Part shown: one piece after another, positions 26,941 to 36,300 of the stretch
How the letters are laid out: every line of letters begins with the position of its first letter
Numbering within the stretch: position 1 is the stretch's first letter
Assembly (NCBI GenBank): GCA_002304345.1
Contig: NEUU01000001.1
Span: 485,830 to 549,829, forward strand
Reading direction: 5' to 3'
DNA length: 64,000 nucleotides
Source of the DNA: Verrucomicrobia bacterium Tous-C9LFEB
GTDB lineage: Bacteria > Verrucomicrobiota > Verrucomicrobiia > Methylacidiphilales > UBA1321
Program-made: the position numbers and the translations under genes
The notes under the pieces: generated by a model
What the model was told of the DNA's origin: nothing
Databases searched by the model: none
What the model saw: only the letters and a program-made list of their open reading frames with translations

Positions 26941-28527
26941 ATGGAGCTACCCTTGCGAATTCTGTATCTCGAGGATTCTGAAACCGATTGCGAACTCGTC
27001 CGGCAATTGCTTTTAAGTGAGGGAATCAGTTGTGATATTCAACGGATTGTCTCCGAGTCCGAGCTCCACGATGCTTTGGGACAGCCCGATTTTGATTTGA
27101 TTCTGGCCGACTGCACGCTTCCCGGCTTCAGCGGTATTCACGCTCTGGAAATCGCCCGCGAACGCGCTCCGCAAATTCCCTTCATCTTTGTCTCGGGCAC
27201 GATATTTGAAGAGACCGCCATCGAATCCCTGCGTGGCGGCGCGACCGATTACGTTCTGAAAAATCGCCTGTCCCGTCTCGTCCCGGCCGTGCGCCGCGCC
27301 GTGATGGAAGCCGAGGAACGCGCCAAGAATCACGAGATGGAGCAACGGCTCCGGCACGCGAAACAACTCGAGGCCATCAGCACGCTGGCGGGCGGGATCG
27401 CCCATGATTTCAACAACATCCTCACCATCATCATGGGGCACGCCGCGCTCCTCTCCTTCGCCGCCCGCGAACCGGAGAACATCCTCGACATCGCGGCAAC
27501 GATTAAACGGGCCTCCGAGCGCGGCGCCGAACTGGTCCAACAGTTATCCGCCTTTGCCTGCAAGGGCGAGAGCCGCTTCAGCGCGCTCAACCTCAACTCC
27601 CAGGTACAGGACGCCGCCTCCTTGGTGCGGCAATCGCTCCCGAAAGGAATCACCCTTCGCAGCAATCTGGGAGAATCCCTCCCCGAGATTTGGGCCGACC
27701 CCGGCCAGTTGGAGCGCGTCATTATTAACCTCATGGCCAACGCCCGCGATGCCATGCCGGACGGCGGAACGATCACCCTTTCCACCAAGCTGGTCGCCGC
27801 CAGCCAGATCGCCGAATGTGTTCCCGAACTGACCTCCAACACCTATCTCTGCCTCAGCGTGGCGGACACCGGCATGGGCATGGATGAGTCCACGAAGCTG
27901 CGCATCTTCGAACCCTTTTTCACCACCAAGCCCCGCGGCAAAGGCACGGGACTCGGCATGTCCGTCGTCTATGGCCTCATGCAATCCCATAACGGAGGCG
28001 TGAACATCCGCTCCGAGCCGGGCAAAGGAACCGAAGTCTCCCTCTATTTCCCTCCCTCCGCCGGACGCCAAGCCATTCCGGACAAGCAAGCGTGGTCCGC
28101 CTCGGAATCACCGGACGGCAACGAGACGCTCCTGATCGTGGAAGACGAGCCGGAGGTTCGGTATTTCCTGAAAATTCTTTTTCAGTATCACGGCTACCAT
28201 GTCCTGCTGGCCGGCGACGCGGAGACCGCGCTCAATCAATATGCGAGTCACGCCGATGAAATCGGACTCGTCTTGTCGGATGTGGGACTCCCCACCGTGG
28301 ATGGATTCATTTTGTGCACGCAACTCAAGGAGTTGAACCCCGCGCTCAAGGTGATTCTCTGCAGCGGTTTTTCCGCCGATGATTTCAAATCGAAAATGGC
28401 CGAGTGCGGCATCGATGGATTCCTTTCCAAGCCCTATCACAAAGACTCCGTGCTGAAAATGGTCCGCAACGTCTTGAACAAGCACCCGCAAAAAGAAGGG
28501 GTCGGACAGTCGCTGGAAATCGATTAA
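26941..28527 (+). CDS. Hybrid histidine kinase, REC-HisKA-HATPase-REC, soluble
   Basis: A 528-residue protein without membrane segments. An N-terminal receiver has the acidic pair E11/D12 and phospho-acceptor Asp57 (LADCTLPG). A HisKA helix with GGIAHDFNN follows (phospho-acceptor His155), then a HATPase domain (NARDAMPDGG, DTGMGMD, GTGLGMSVV) and a second receiver with Asp447 (VLSDVGLP). The FSGIHALE segment and the lack of TM resemble kinases that relay between receivers. The ATG at 26941 is used; a GTG at 26917 is in frame and neither has a good ribosome site. Only 20 bases separate it from the next kinase gene, so the two are co-transcribed. Confidence 0.92.
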   Translation: MELPLRILYLEDSETDCELVRQLLLSEGISCDIQRIVSESELHDALGQPDFDLILADCTLPGFSGIHALEIARERAPQIPFIFVSGTIFEETAIESLRGGATDYVLKNRLSRLVPAVRRAVMEAEERAKNHEMEQRLRHAKQLEAISTLAGGIAHDFNNILTIIMGHAALLSFAAREPENILDIAATIKRASERGAELVQQLSAFACKGESRFSALNLNSQVQDAASLVRQSLPKGITLRSNLGESLPEIWADPGQLERVIINLMANARDAMPDGGTITLSTKLVAASQIAECVPELTSNTYLCLSVADTGMGMDESTKLRIFEPFFTTKPRGKGTGLGMSVVYGLMQSHNGGVNIRSEPGKGTEVSLYFPPSAGRQAIPDKQAWSASESPDGNETLLIVEDEPEVRYFLKILFQYHGYHVLLAGDAETALNQYASHADEIGLVLSDVGLPTVDGFILCTQLKELNPALKVILCSGFSADDFKSKMAECGIDGFLSKPYHKDSVLKMVRNVLNKHPQKEGVGQSLEID

Positions 28528-28547
28528 CGGCTGCTGACGGGGGAGAC

Positions 28548-29717
28548 ATGGATTACATTCAACAGCTTTTCAATGCCAGTTCCTTCATGCCGCACGGGTG
28601 CTGCTACATGTGGAATAATGCCCTGATCGGGCTGCATGTGATTTCGGATGGATTGATCACCCTCGCCTACTATTCCATTCCCCTCACCCTGATCTATTTC
28701 GTGCGCAAAAGAAAGGATCTGGCCTTTGACTGGATCTACATTTGCTTCGCCATTTTCATCGTCGCCTGCGGCACCACGCACCTGATGGAAATCATCAACA
28801 TCTGGCATTCGAACTACTGGCTCTCGGGCGCCATCAAGGGAGTGACCGCGGCAGTGTCCGTCATCACCGCGATCCTCCTCGTCGGTTTGGTGCCCAAGGC
28901 ACTGGCCGTGCCCAGCCCCGAAGCACTCCGGCAGGCGAACCGTGTCCTGCAAAAAGAAATCGCCGAGCGCAAACTCGCGGAAGAACGCTCCCAAAAACTC
29001 AACAGTGATCTTCAACTCAAAACGGCCCAGCTCGAAGCCGCCAACAAGGAACTGGAAGCGTTCAGCTATTCGGTTTCGCACGATTTACGCGCGCCACTGC
29101 GCCACATCGACGGCTTTATCGACCTGCTGAAAGCCGAGACTTCTACCGAATTGTCCACCGCCGGGCAGCAATACCTCTCCGTCATCTCCAACTCGGCGCG
29201 GCAGATGGGAACCCTGATTGATGATCTCCTCATCTTCTCCCGCATGAGTCGCGCCGAGATGCAACCACGCCCTGTCAAAATGGACACACTCCTCAAAGAG
29301 TCGCAAGTCGAGGTCATGCGCGATGCCGAGGGACGAACGATTGATTGGAAAATCGCCCCACTACCCGAGATGAGAATCGATGAAACCCTGTTCCGGCAAA
29401 TCTGGCTCAACCTGCTTTCCAACGCCGTCAAATACACGCGCAACCGGTCCCGCGCCGAAATCGCCGTCGATTGCATCGACCGGGGGCATGAATACGAATT
29501 CTCCGTCAAGGATAACGGCGCCGGGTTCGACATGAAATACGCCTCCAAACTCTTCGGCATTTTCCAACGCCTGCACCGTCAGGATGAATTCGAAGGCAAT
29601 GGCATTGGTCTGGCAAACGTGCGCCGCATCGTCGCCCGCCACGGCGGCCGCACCTGGGCCGAAGCCAAGATCGATGCGGGAGCCACCTTTTACTTCACTC
29701 TCCCCAAAACCTTATAA
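28548..29717 (+). CDS. Histidine kinase with ethylene-receptor-like (ETR1-type) copper-site membrane domain
   Basis: A 389-residue membrane kinase. Residues about 25-125 form three membrane helices that match the ethylene-binding domain of plant ETR1 and cyanobacterial homologues. ISDGLITLAYYSIPLTLIYF corresponds to ETR1 helix 1, and FIVACGTTHL to helix 2. The copper ligands Cys74 and His78 stand in for ETR1 Cys65 and His69. Asp34, Tyr41, Ile44 and Pro45 fall at the same spacing as ETR1 Asp25, Tyr32, Ile35 and Pro36. A coiled coil, HisKA (SHDLRAPLRH, His178) and HATPase follow, of the bacteriophytochrome-kinase type. A GGGGGAG site supports the ATG at 28548. It lies between a hybrid kinase and a receiver. 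Whether it binds ethylene, copper only or another ligand is unknown. Confidence 0.92.
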   Translation: MDYIQQLFNASSFMPHGCCYMWNNALIGLHVISDGLITLAYYSIPLTLIYFVRKRKDLAFDWIYICFAIFIVACGTTHLMEIINIWHSNYWLSGAIKGVTAAVSVITAILLVGLVPKALAVPSPEALRQANRVLQKEIAERKLAEERSQKLNSDLQLKTAQLEAANKELEAFSYSVSHDLRAPLRHIDGFIDLLKAETSTELSTAGQQYLSVISNSARQMGTLIDDLLIFSRMSRAEMQPRPVKMDTLLKESQVEVMRDAEGRTIDWKIAPLPEMRIDETLFRQIWLNLLSNAVKYTRNRSRAEIAVDCIDRGHEYEFSVKDNGAGFDMKYASKLFGIFQRLHRQDEFEGNGIGLANVRRIVARHGGRTWAEAKIDAGATFYFTLPKTL

Positions 29718-29820
29718 TGTAAATGTGCCATCTCATTTTAGAATATGCAGCGCCGGGGTGTGTGGTTTTCGCCTTATTCGTCTATCGCTTCCTGTGAACG
29801 CTATACTTTAAAATTTCTCT

Positions 29821-30261
29821 ATGTCCGCCCTCCGCCCCATCCTGCTCGTCGAAGACAATCAAAACGATTTGGTCCTGACACTCTCCGCCCTCAAGCGCAG
29901 CAATCTGGCCAACGATATCATCGTCACACGCGATGGCAGCGAGGCGCTTGACTTTCTCTTGCGGCGGGGCGCCTATGCCAACCGGGAAGAAAACGCCCCC
30001 ATCGTCGTCTTTCTGGATCTCAAAATGCCCAAGATGGACGGCCTCGACGTCCTTCAACACATGAAAGCCGATCCTTCGCTCCAGACGATTCCAGTCGTCA
30101 TGCTCACCTCCTCCAATCAGGAAGTGGATCTCGTCAAAAGCTACCGGCTTGGCGTCAATGCCTACGTCGTCAAACCGGTGGATGCCAAACAGTTCATGGA
30201 CTCCGTCCAGCAACTCGGCTTGTTCTGGGGCATCGTCAACGAGCCACCGCCCGCGCGTTAA
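29821..30261 (+). CDS. Single-domain response regulator (Rcp1-like)
   Basis: A 146-residue receiver with no output domain. The acidic pocket is VEDNQND, the phospho-acceptor lies in VFLDLKMPKMDG, and the signalling Thr and Lys lie in VMLTSS and VVKPVD. The insert RRGAYANREENAP before the acceptor strand is typical of the Rcp1 type that partners phytochrome-like kinases. It directly follows the ETR1-like kinase, whose kinase core is of that same type, so the two are the likely pair. A TATACT box 12 bases before the ATG and the lack of a ribosome site suggest an extra start of transcription with a very short leader. Confidence 0.93.
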   Translation: MSALRPILLVEDNQNDLVLTLSALKRSNLANDIIVTRDGSEALDFLLRRGAYANREENAPIVVFLDLKMPKMDGLDVLQHMKADPSLQTIPVVMLTSSNQEVDLVKSYRLGVNAYVVKPVDAKQFMDSVQQLGLFWGIVNEPPPAR

Positions 30262-30691
30262 AGCCTATTCCGCTAGCGGGAGCGAGTGGAGCCCGTCAGA
30301 TGAAATGAAGGTTGCGAGCGTCGTGATTTGTAGTCTTTCACGTTTTTTCGCACACCTAGCCAACGTAGCAAACCTAACGCAAACGTCTTTCCGCGCTTTC
30401 TGCTAGAAATAAGCTCATGCGCGAAGTCTCTCCCGTTCAAATCTCCAATTTGAAATCTGAAATGCTCCTGCCTCCGGACCGGGACGAAGAAAGCAGTGTA
30501 GACGTTGGGAGCGGTTCGGAGCGCGATCTCATTTTTTTATACGCACACCCTGAAATGCCAGCCATGCAAATTGCACTCCCACCCGATAGCCCATGCGCCT
30601 CGCCCCCTCTACAATCGCTTTCATCTCAGCCGCTAACAAAACCGAAGCAAACATGGCATGCGCGAAGCCCCTTTAAACTTAGGTGTTCACT
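30262..30691. other. Intergenic region with a dispersed repeat
   Basis: I see no credible gene in these 430 bases; open frames here have no conserved features. The region holds CCGCTAGCGG near its start, one copy of a dispersed repeat (30348-30464), and a GG-N10-GC pair at 30655-30668 that resembles a weak sigma-54 promoter for the next gene. Confidence 0.55.
30348..30464 (+). repeat. Dispersed intergenic repeat, copy A
   Basis: This 117-base stretch aligns along its length with 52110-52225. Shared blocks are TCGCACAC, CCTAACGCAAACGTC, a CATGCGC core and ATCTCCAAT followed by TGAAAT repeats. Neither copy encodes a protein. It looks like a degenerate intergenic repeat family of this genome rather than an insertion sequence, since no terminal repeats are visible. 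Confidence 0.6.
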
Positions 30692-31189
30692 ATGGCTACA
30701 TCCCATCAAACGATTCAAGACTATCGGCAGGTTGGCGCCCTCTTCGACAATATCGACGATGCTAATCGCGCCGTGAAGGCACTCAAGGAACAAGGCTTTT
30801 CAAGCCGCAACATCCGCACGACCATTCTCGATGACCGTCAGAAACCATCGATTGTTCCAAAGGATCTCTTTCACCACTCCGGCTATTCCGACCGTCATAT
30901 ACGCTTCTTCAAAGACGGGCTCTTGGGCGGCAAGGTCATGGTAACCGTCTTCAACGTACCCGACGAACTCAGTAGCGTTGTCATTCATATTTTCAACGAA
31001 AACGGCTCGCAATACGATCCGGATGGATCGCGCAATATCCGCGACGATGTAGTCGGAATGACCACCGGTGCGCTCGCCGGAGCCGCGCTGGGAGCCCTCG
31101 TCGCAGGACCGCTCGGCGCCGCCGCGGGCGAAGTGGGCGGAGGTTTGATTGGCAGCGCCCTCGGCACAATGAAGGAGGAGGCCGAGTAA
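30692..31189 (+). CDS. Glycine-zipper stress-type membrane protein (general stress protein 17M-like)
   Basis: A 165-residue protein. The N-terminal part (YRQVGALFDNIDDANRAVKA, LKEQGFSSRNIRTTI) is the small alpha/beta fold found in general stress protein 17M-like proteins, where residues about 12-90 form a ferredoxin-like unit. The C-terminus has a glycine/alanine-rich stretch (GALAGAALGALVAGPLGAAAG) that would insert as a glycine zipper in membrane. A role in envelope or osmotic stress is inferred from these families. The ATG at 30692 is used; a GTG at 30683 is in frame. It stands alone between signalling genes. Confidence 0.82.
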   Translation: MATSHQTIQDYRQVGALFDNIDDANRAVKALKEQGFSSRNIRTTILDDRQKPSIVPKDLFHHSGYSDRHIRFFKDGLLGGKVMVTVFNVPDELSSVVIHIFNENGSQYDPDGSRNIRDDVVGMTTGALAGAALGALVAGPLGAAAGEVGGGLIGSALGTMKEEAE

Positions 31190-31590
31190 AAATGCAGAAT
31201 GCCAGACAATCCCTAAAAGAATCGCATTCCGCACGAACAACACAAAACCGGACTCAAACGAGTTATGTAAAAAACCATTGCCGGTAAATACATTACAAAT
31301 AATGCGTGACCGCGGTACGGAATCTGCAATCTGCCAATCTTATGATGCCAACTACCATGAAAAAGCCCATCGTTCGACACCGCGGCACACGGCCCAAGTT
31401 AATCGGAAATTCACTCTCAATGAAACCGCATTCCCCAAAAAAAGCGCATCTCCCGGAACCTCCGCTTGAACACACCTTTTGTGATTTTGTTCATCACAAT
31501 GGCAATCTTCAAATCTTCGGGCTGATTCCCCTCACATAGAGCCTTCACTGGAGGGGATTCACATCCGCTGGAGAGACTTGAATACGTGAA
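31190..31590. other. Intergenic region, no clear gene
   Basis: The region separates the stress gene from the end of the HAMP-kinase operon. Two overlapping small frames (31278-31469 and 31306-31539) have no recognisable features and no ribosome site. An inverted repeat with 7-base arms (TCCCCTC and GAGGGGA, 31527-31557) could end the minus-strand operon, but no T run follows it. Confidence 0.5.
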
Positions 31591-32031
31591 CTAGATCCCA
31601 TTTTTCGGCAGACGTTTCTCGAGCAACAGCTCAATCTCTGAAATCATTTTTAGCTGCTCTTCTTTTTCAGATGTTTTTTTGAAATAGGCGTGCGCTCCCA
31701 ATGCCATGCTCCTGGAAATATCCTCGGAAAGCCATGACCCCGACATAACGGCCACGGTCAGATTCTTCATCTTTTCCGTCATCAGCCATTCCAACACATC
31801 AAACCCAGTCTTGCCCGGCATCTTCAGATCAATCAGCATGATATCGGGAAGCGGATACTGTAGCCGGTTACCAAACTTCCCCTCCCCCTTCAGATAAGCG
31901 ATCGACTCGTCCCCATCCTGCAATTCACCAATCACGACCAGCTTCTGGCTGCGTTTCAAAGCGATTCGAAGAAAAAACCGATCATCGGATGAATCATCGA
32001 CCAACAGCACCTTAAATATGTCGTTATTCAT
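31591..32031 (-). CDS. Single-domain response regulator
   Basis: A 146-residue receiver without output domain. LLVDDSSDD is the acidic pocket, IMLIDLKMPGKTG holds the phospho-acceptor, and AVMSGS and AYFKKTSE hold the switch Ser and the conserved Lys. It is the third gene of a minus-strand operon with a giant HAMP kinase and a REC-kinase, 19 bases after the latter, so it is probably their phosphate sink or output. The short linker FGNRLQYPLPD before the acceptor strand again resembles the Rcp1 type. Confidence 0.92.
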   Translation of the reverse strand: MNNDIFKVLLVDDSSDDRFFLRIALKRSQKLVVIGELQDGDESIAYLKGEGKFGNRLQYPLPDIMLIDLKMPGKTGFDVLEWLMTEKMKNLTVAVMSGSWLSEDISRSMALGAHAYFKKTSEKEEQLKMISEIELLLEKRLPKNGI

Positions 32032-32050
32032 TTACGCCCCCTGAAACTTA

Positions 32051-33382
32051 TCATTGCCCAAGCGTGAAATAGAAAGTCGCACCCCGATCCACCTTTCCTT
32101 CCGCCCAGATTCTTCCGCCATGTTTACGGATAATCCGGGAGGCCAGAGCCAATCCCACGCCCGTTCCTTCAAATTCCTCCGAACGATGTAATCTCTGAAA
32201 GACCCCAAAAAGTCGATCCGCTGATTTCATATCAAAACCCACGCCATCGTCGCGCACATAACAAACTTCCTCTCCATTCTCACGAAAACTTCCCAACTCA
32301 ATATGGGCGGGACTTCTCGGGCGAGTATATTTGACGGCGTTGGATATCAGATTATCCAGCACCTGCCGAATCAAGGCATAATTGCACTTCAGCATGGGGA
32401 ACTGTCCTATTTGCCAGATAATCTCTCGATCGAGAATATCGCCCTTGATATCCGAGATAATTTTCTGAACCAGATCCCCTAATTCCACCGGCGCGCGATC
32501 AAATTTTCCACGTGCCACCGAAAAGAGACTCAATAGATCATCGACCATCTGGCCCATCTCCCGGGATTTCGTACCAATGCGGGTCAGATACGCCCTCGCT
32601 TCCGGAGCCAAGGCTTCCGCGTATTCCTCCTGCAATAACTCGGCATAGCTATGTATATGCCGGAAAGGGGCCCGCAAATCGTGCGCAATCGAGTAGGCAA
32701 AGGCTTCCAATTCCTGATTTGCCAAACGCAATTCCGCCGTGCGATCCGAGACGCGTTGCTCCAGATCCAGATTCAATTGCAGAAGGCTTTCCTCGGCACG
32801 CTGGCGCTCGCGCACTTCGATCTGCAGCGCCTCGTTTGTCGCAGCCAATTGTTCAGTCCGTTGCTTGACTCTCGCTTCCAAACCACTGTGCGCCAGCCGC
32901 AGATCCTCCGCTTGGGCACGAACCTGTTCGGTAATCTTGTATAACTCCACAAAGACCGAGACTTTGGCCCGCAAGATCTCCGGCACGATGGGAGCGAGAA
33001 TGTAATCAACGGCTCCCAACGAATAACCGCGGGAGACATGAGTATCCGCATCACTGATCGCCGAGATGAAAATAATCGGCACGTTCTCCAAGCGGCGGCG
33101 CTCGCGAATAAGAACGGCCGTTTCAAAGCCATCCATCCCGGGCATATTCACATCGAGGAGAATGACGGCAAATTCCTGATTGAGCAGACATCTGAGCGCC
33201 TCACGCCCGGATGCAGCCGTGACGATATTTTGCCCCAACTCCTCGATGATCGTAACCATCGCCAGGAGTTTATCCGGACGATCATCCACAATCAGAATAT
33301 TGGCTTTCTTCGGCGACTGAGAAAGAGCCTCGCTTTTAAAGCCGGTGCGTCCCGAAATTGCCGTTGAAGAGTCTTGATCCAC
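32051..33382 (-). CDS. Receiver-histidine kinase (REC-coiled coil-HisKA-HATPase)
   Basis: A 443-residue soluble kinase. The receiver (about 25-145) has IVDDRPDK and the acceptor motif VILLDVNMPGMDG. A coiled coil of about 75 residues follows, then HisKA with YSIAHDLRAPFRH and HATPase (NAVKYTRPRS, DDGVGFDM, GTGVGLA). The kinase core is close in pattern to the ETR1-like kinase at 28548, both of the bacteriophytochrome-kinase type. The start is a GTG at 33382 with AAGGAA 6 bases upstream. It lies 15 bases after the HAMP-ladder kinase, whose last receiver may pass phosphate to or from it. Confidence 0.93.
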   Translation of the reverse strand: MDQDSSTAISGRTGFKSEALSQSPKKANILIVDDRPDKLLAMVTIIEELGQNIVTAASGREALRCLLNQEFAVILLDVNMPGMDGFETAVLIRERRRLENVPIIFISAISDADTHVSRGYSLGAVDYILAPIVPEILRAKVSVFVELYKITEQVRAQAEDLRLAHSGLEARVKQRTEQLAATNEALQIEVRERQRAEESLLQLNLDLEQRVSDRTAELRLANQELEAFAYSIAHDLRAPFRHIHSYAELLQEEYAEALAPEARAYLTRIGTKSREMGQMVDDLLSLFSVARGKFDRAPVELGDLVQKIISDIKGDILDREIIWQIGQFPMLKCNYALIRQVLDNLISNAVKYTRPRSPAHIELGSFRENGEEVCYVRDDGVGFDMKSADRLFGVFQRLHRSEEFEGTGVGLALASRIIRKHGGRIWAEGKVDRGATFYFTLGQ

Positions 33383-33397
33383 GTTAAGTTCCTTGCC

Positions 33398-36300
33398 CTA
33401 ACGATGCAGCCATAAACGCAACATCGATAAAAGCTCGGTGCTGTCGACTGGCTTCGCAATATAATCGGAAGCTCCCGCTTCAATACATTTCTCCCGATCG
33501 CCCTTCATTGCCTTGGCGGTCACCGCTATGATGGGCAGCATCCGGAATTTCGTAAATTTCCGAATCGCCCGCATGGTGTCGTAGCCGTCCATGTCCGGCA
33601 TCATGATATCCATCAAGACAGCATCGATGCCGGGCTCTGACTGTAATTGCTCCAAGGCAATTTTACCCGTTTCCGCCGAGAGAATTCCCATCTCATAGCG
33701 TTCAAGGAGACTGGTCATGGCAAAGATGTTACGAATATCATCATCTACAATCAGGATTTTTTTACCCTTGAGGACAGTCTCAGCCTGATAAAGCCGGTGA
33801 ATGATCTCCCGCTTCGGCTCCTTGATTTTATTCACATTCTGATGCAGAAATAGCGCACACTCGTCGAGCAGACGCTCCTCGGAATGCACCTCCTTCAGAT
33901 TCATCGCCTGGCCCAAGCGCTTCAAATGCAAATCATCCTTCTTTGACACTGAATTGGGCGCGTAGGCCACGATCGGGATATCCTGCAGATGCGGCTCCTT
34001 CTTGATTTCCTCGATCAACTCGAGTCCGAGCCTATCATCAAGCTCAAGGTCGATGACAACCGTCGAAAACACGTTATTCTGAAGTTTTTCAATCGCCTCT
34101 TTTCCCGATTTCTCCAGCTCGATTCGAAGGTCGGGCTCATCCAATAGCTGAGCAAGCCGACTTCTTTGCTCATCATCCTTCGAGACAACGAGAAGATTTT
34201 TGACAGAGTTCTTTGCGAGATCATCGATCCGGCTAAAAACTTCTTTAAGTTCCTCTCTTGATTTCAATGGCTTGGACAATACGCCAATAGCACCCGCTCG
34301 AAGGCCCCGCGCCTGCACTTCCTCGGTCGTGATCAAATAGACCGGAATGTGCCGCGTCCGAATATCATCTTTCAGTCGCGCCAGAATGCGCCATCCATCC
34401 AGATCATGCAGGTTGATATCGAGCGTGATGGCATCGATCTTGCGTTCACTCGCGATGGCGAACGCGTTGGAGCCGCGCGGTGAAATCAGGGCTTTGAACC
34501 CCGCCTCGTGCGCGGTTTCCATAATCAGGTTCGCGAAACCTGTATCATTCTCCACGATCAAGATGACGCGGTCGTCCGGTCCGATGTCATCACCGTCATC
34601 GAGGAAATGATCGGTTATAGAATCCATCTCCTCGACACTCGCCGGTATCTCGACCTCAACCGGAATATCCATGAGATTTTGATTCGAGGGGAGCTGTGCC
34701 TGACGCTTCGCCGGCTTCACGGGAACGTAATTCTGCGGCAAGAACAAGGTGAAGAGGCTGCCTTCACCCGGAGTGCTCGCCAATCGTATTTCACCGCCCA
34801 ACAAGCGGGTGATCTCCCGGCTAATCGCCAACCCGAGTCCCGTTCCGCCGTATTTACGGCTCGTACTGCCATCCGCCTGCTGAAACGCCTCGAAGATGAT
34901 GTGCTGCTTGTCGGCGGGAATTCCGATACCTGTATCCGCCACCGAAAATACCAAAACTGTCTTGGCCCGATTCAAGGTTTCATTTTCCGGGTGCCACCCC
35001 TCCGTCGCCGCACCAATCGTGAGCGATACCTTGCCACGCTCGGTAAACTTGAAGGCATTGGACAACAGATTCTTGAGGATCTGCTGCAACCGCTTCGAAT
35101 CGGTTTGAATCGTCCGGGGCAGATTCGGCTCACGAACCACTTCGAACTCCAGTTTCTTGCTATCCGCAAAATGGCGGAAGCCGCGCTCCACGTAATCCTG
35201 CAGTTCGCGCAGAGTCACCTCACCCACGTCGACCATCACAGTGCCGGATTCGATCTTCGAGAGATCGAGAATGTCATTGATCAACGCAAGCAGATCGTTG
35301 CCCGCGGCATGGATCGTCTTTGCGAATTCCACCTGTTTGGCGGACAGATTCTGGTCTTTATTCTTGGAAAGGTCATCCGACAGAATCAACAAGCTGTTCA
35401 GCGGTGTCCGCAACTCGTGCGACATATTCGCGAGAAACTCGGATTTGTACTTCGAAGTCAGCGCCAGCTGCTTTGCTTTTTCTTCCAGCGCCTGACGAGC
35501 CTGCTCCACCTCGGAGTTCTTGCGTTCCACCTCGACATTCTGATCGGCCAGCAGCTTGGCCTTTTCTCCCAACTGCTGATTGGTCTGCTGCAACTCGAGC
35601 TGCTGGCTCTGCAGTTCCTTGGCCAGCGATTGGGACTGCTTGAGCAAATCCTCCGTACGCGTATTGGCCTCGATGGTATTGAAAACGATTCCGATACTTT
35701 CCGTCAGCTGATCCAAAAAGGCGTGGTGCGTGGGACTAAACCGATCGAAGGAAGCCAGCTCAATGACACCCTTTACCTGCCCTTCGAACACCACCGGCAG
35801 AACCAGGATATTGACCGGGCTCGCCTTGCCGAGACCAGAGCTGATTGTCATGTAGTTCTTGGGCGCATTCGTGATGACAATCTTTTCCTTCTCGAGTGCG
35901 CACTGGCCAACAAGGCCTTCGCCCAGCTTGAAGGTGTTATCGAAATTCCGGCGCTCCCGGTGCGCGTAGCTCGCCAGCAGTTTCAAGTAGAGCTCGCCAT
36001 CGTCTTTGGAGGAATCGATCGTATAGAAAACTCCTTGTTGGGCCGAAACAACCGGAGCGAGTTCCGACAAAATCAGTTTTCCCACAGCCAACAGATCCTT
36101 CTGACCTTGCAACATTCGAGAGAACTTCGCCAAGTTGGTCTTCAGCCAGTCCTGCTCACTATTCTTCAACGTGGTATCTTTGAGATTTCGAATCATCTCA
36201 TTGATATTGTCCTTCAAGGCCGCCACCTCGCCCAACGCCTCCACGGTAATGGAGCGAGTCAGATCGCCCTTCGTCACTGCCGTCGCCACTTCCGCAATGG

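Noticed and set aside
30417..30776. A 119-codon frame upstream of the stress gene
   Set aside because: It overlaps the conserved stress gene in another frame and passes through the dispersed repeat.
31306..31539. A 77-codon frame in the gap before the receiver operon
   Set aside because: No ribosome site and no recognisable features; a real small gene cannot be excluded without homologues.
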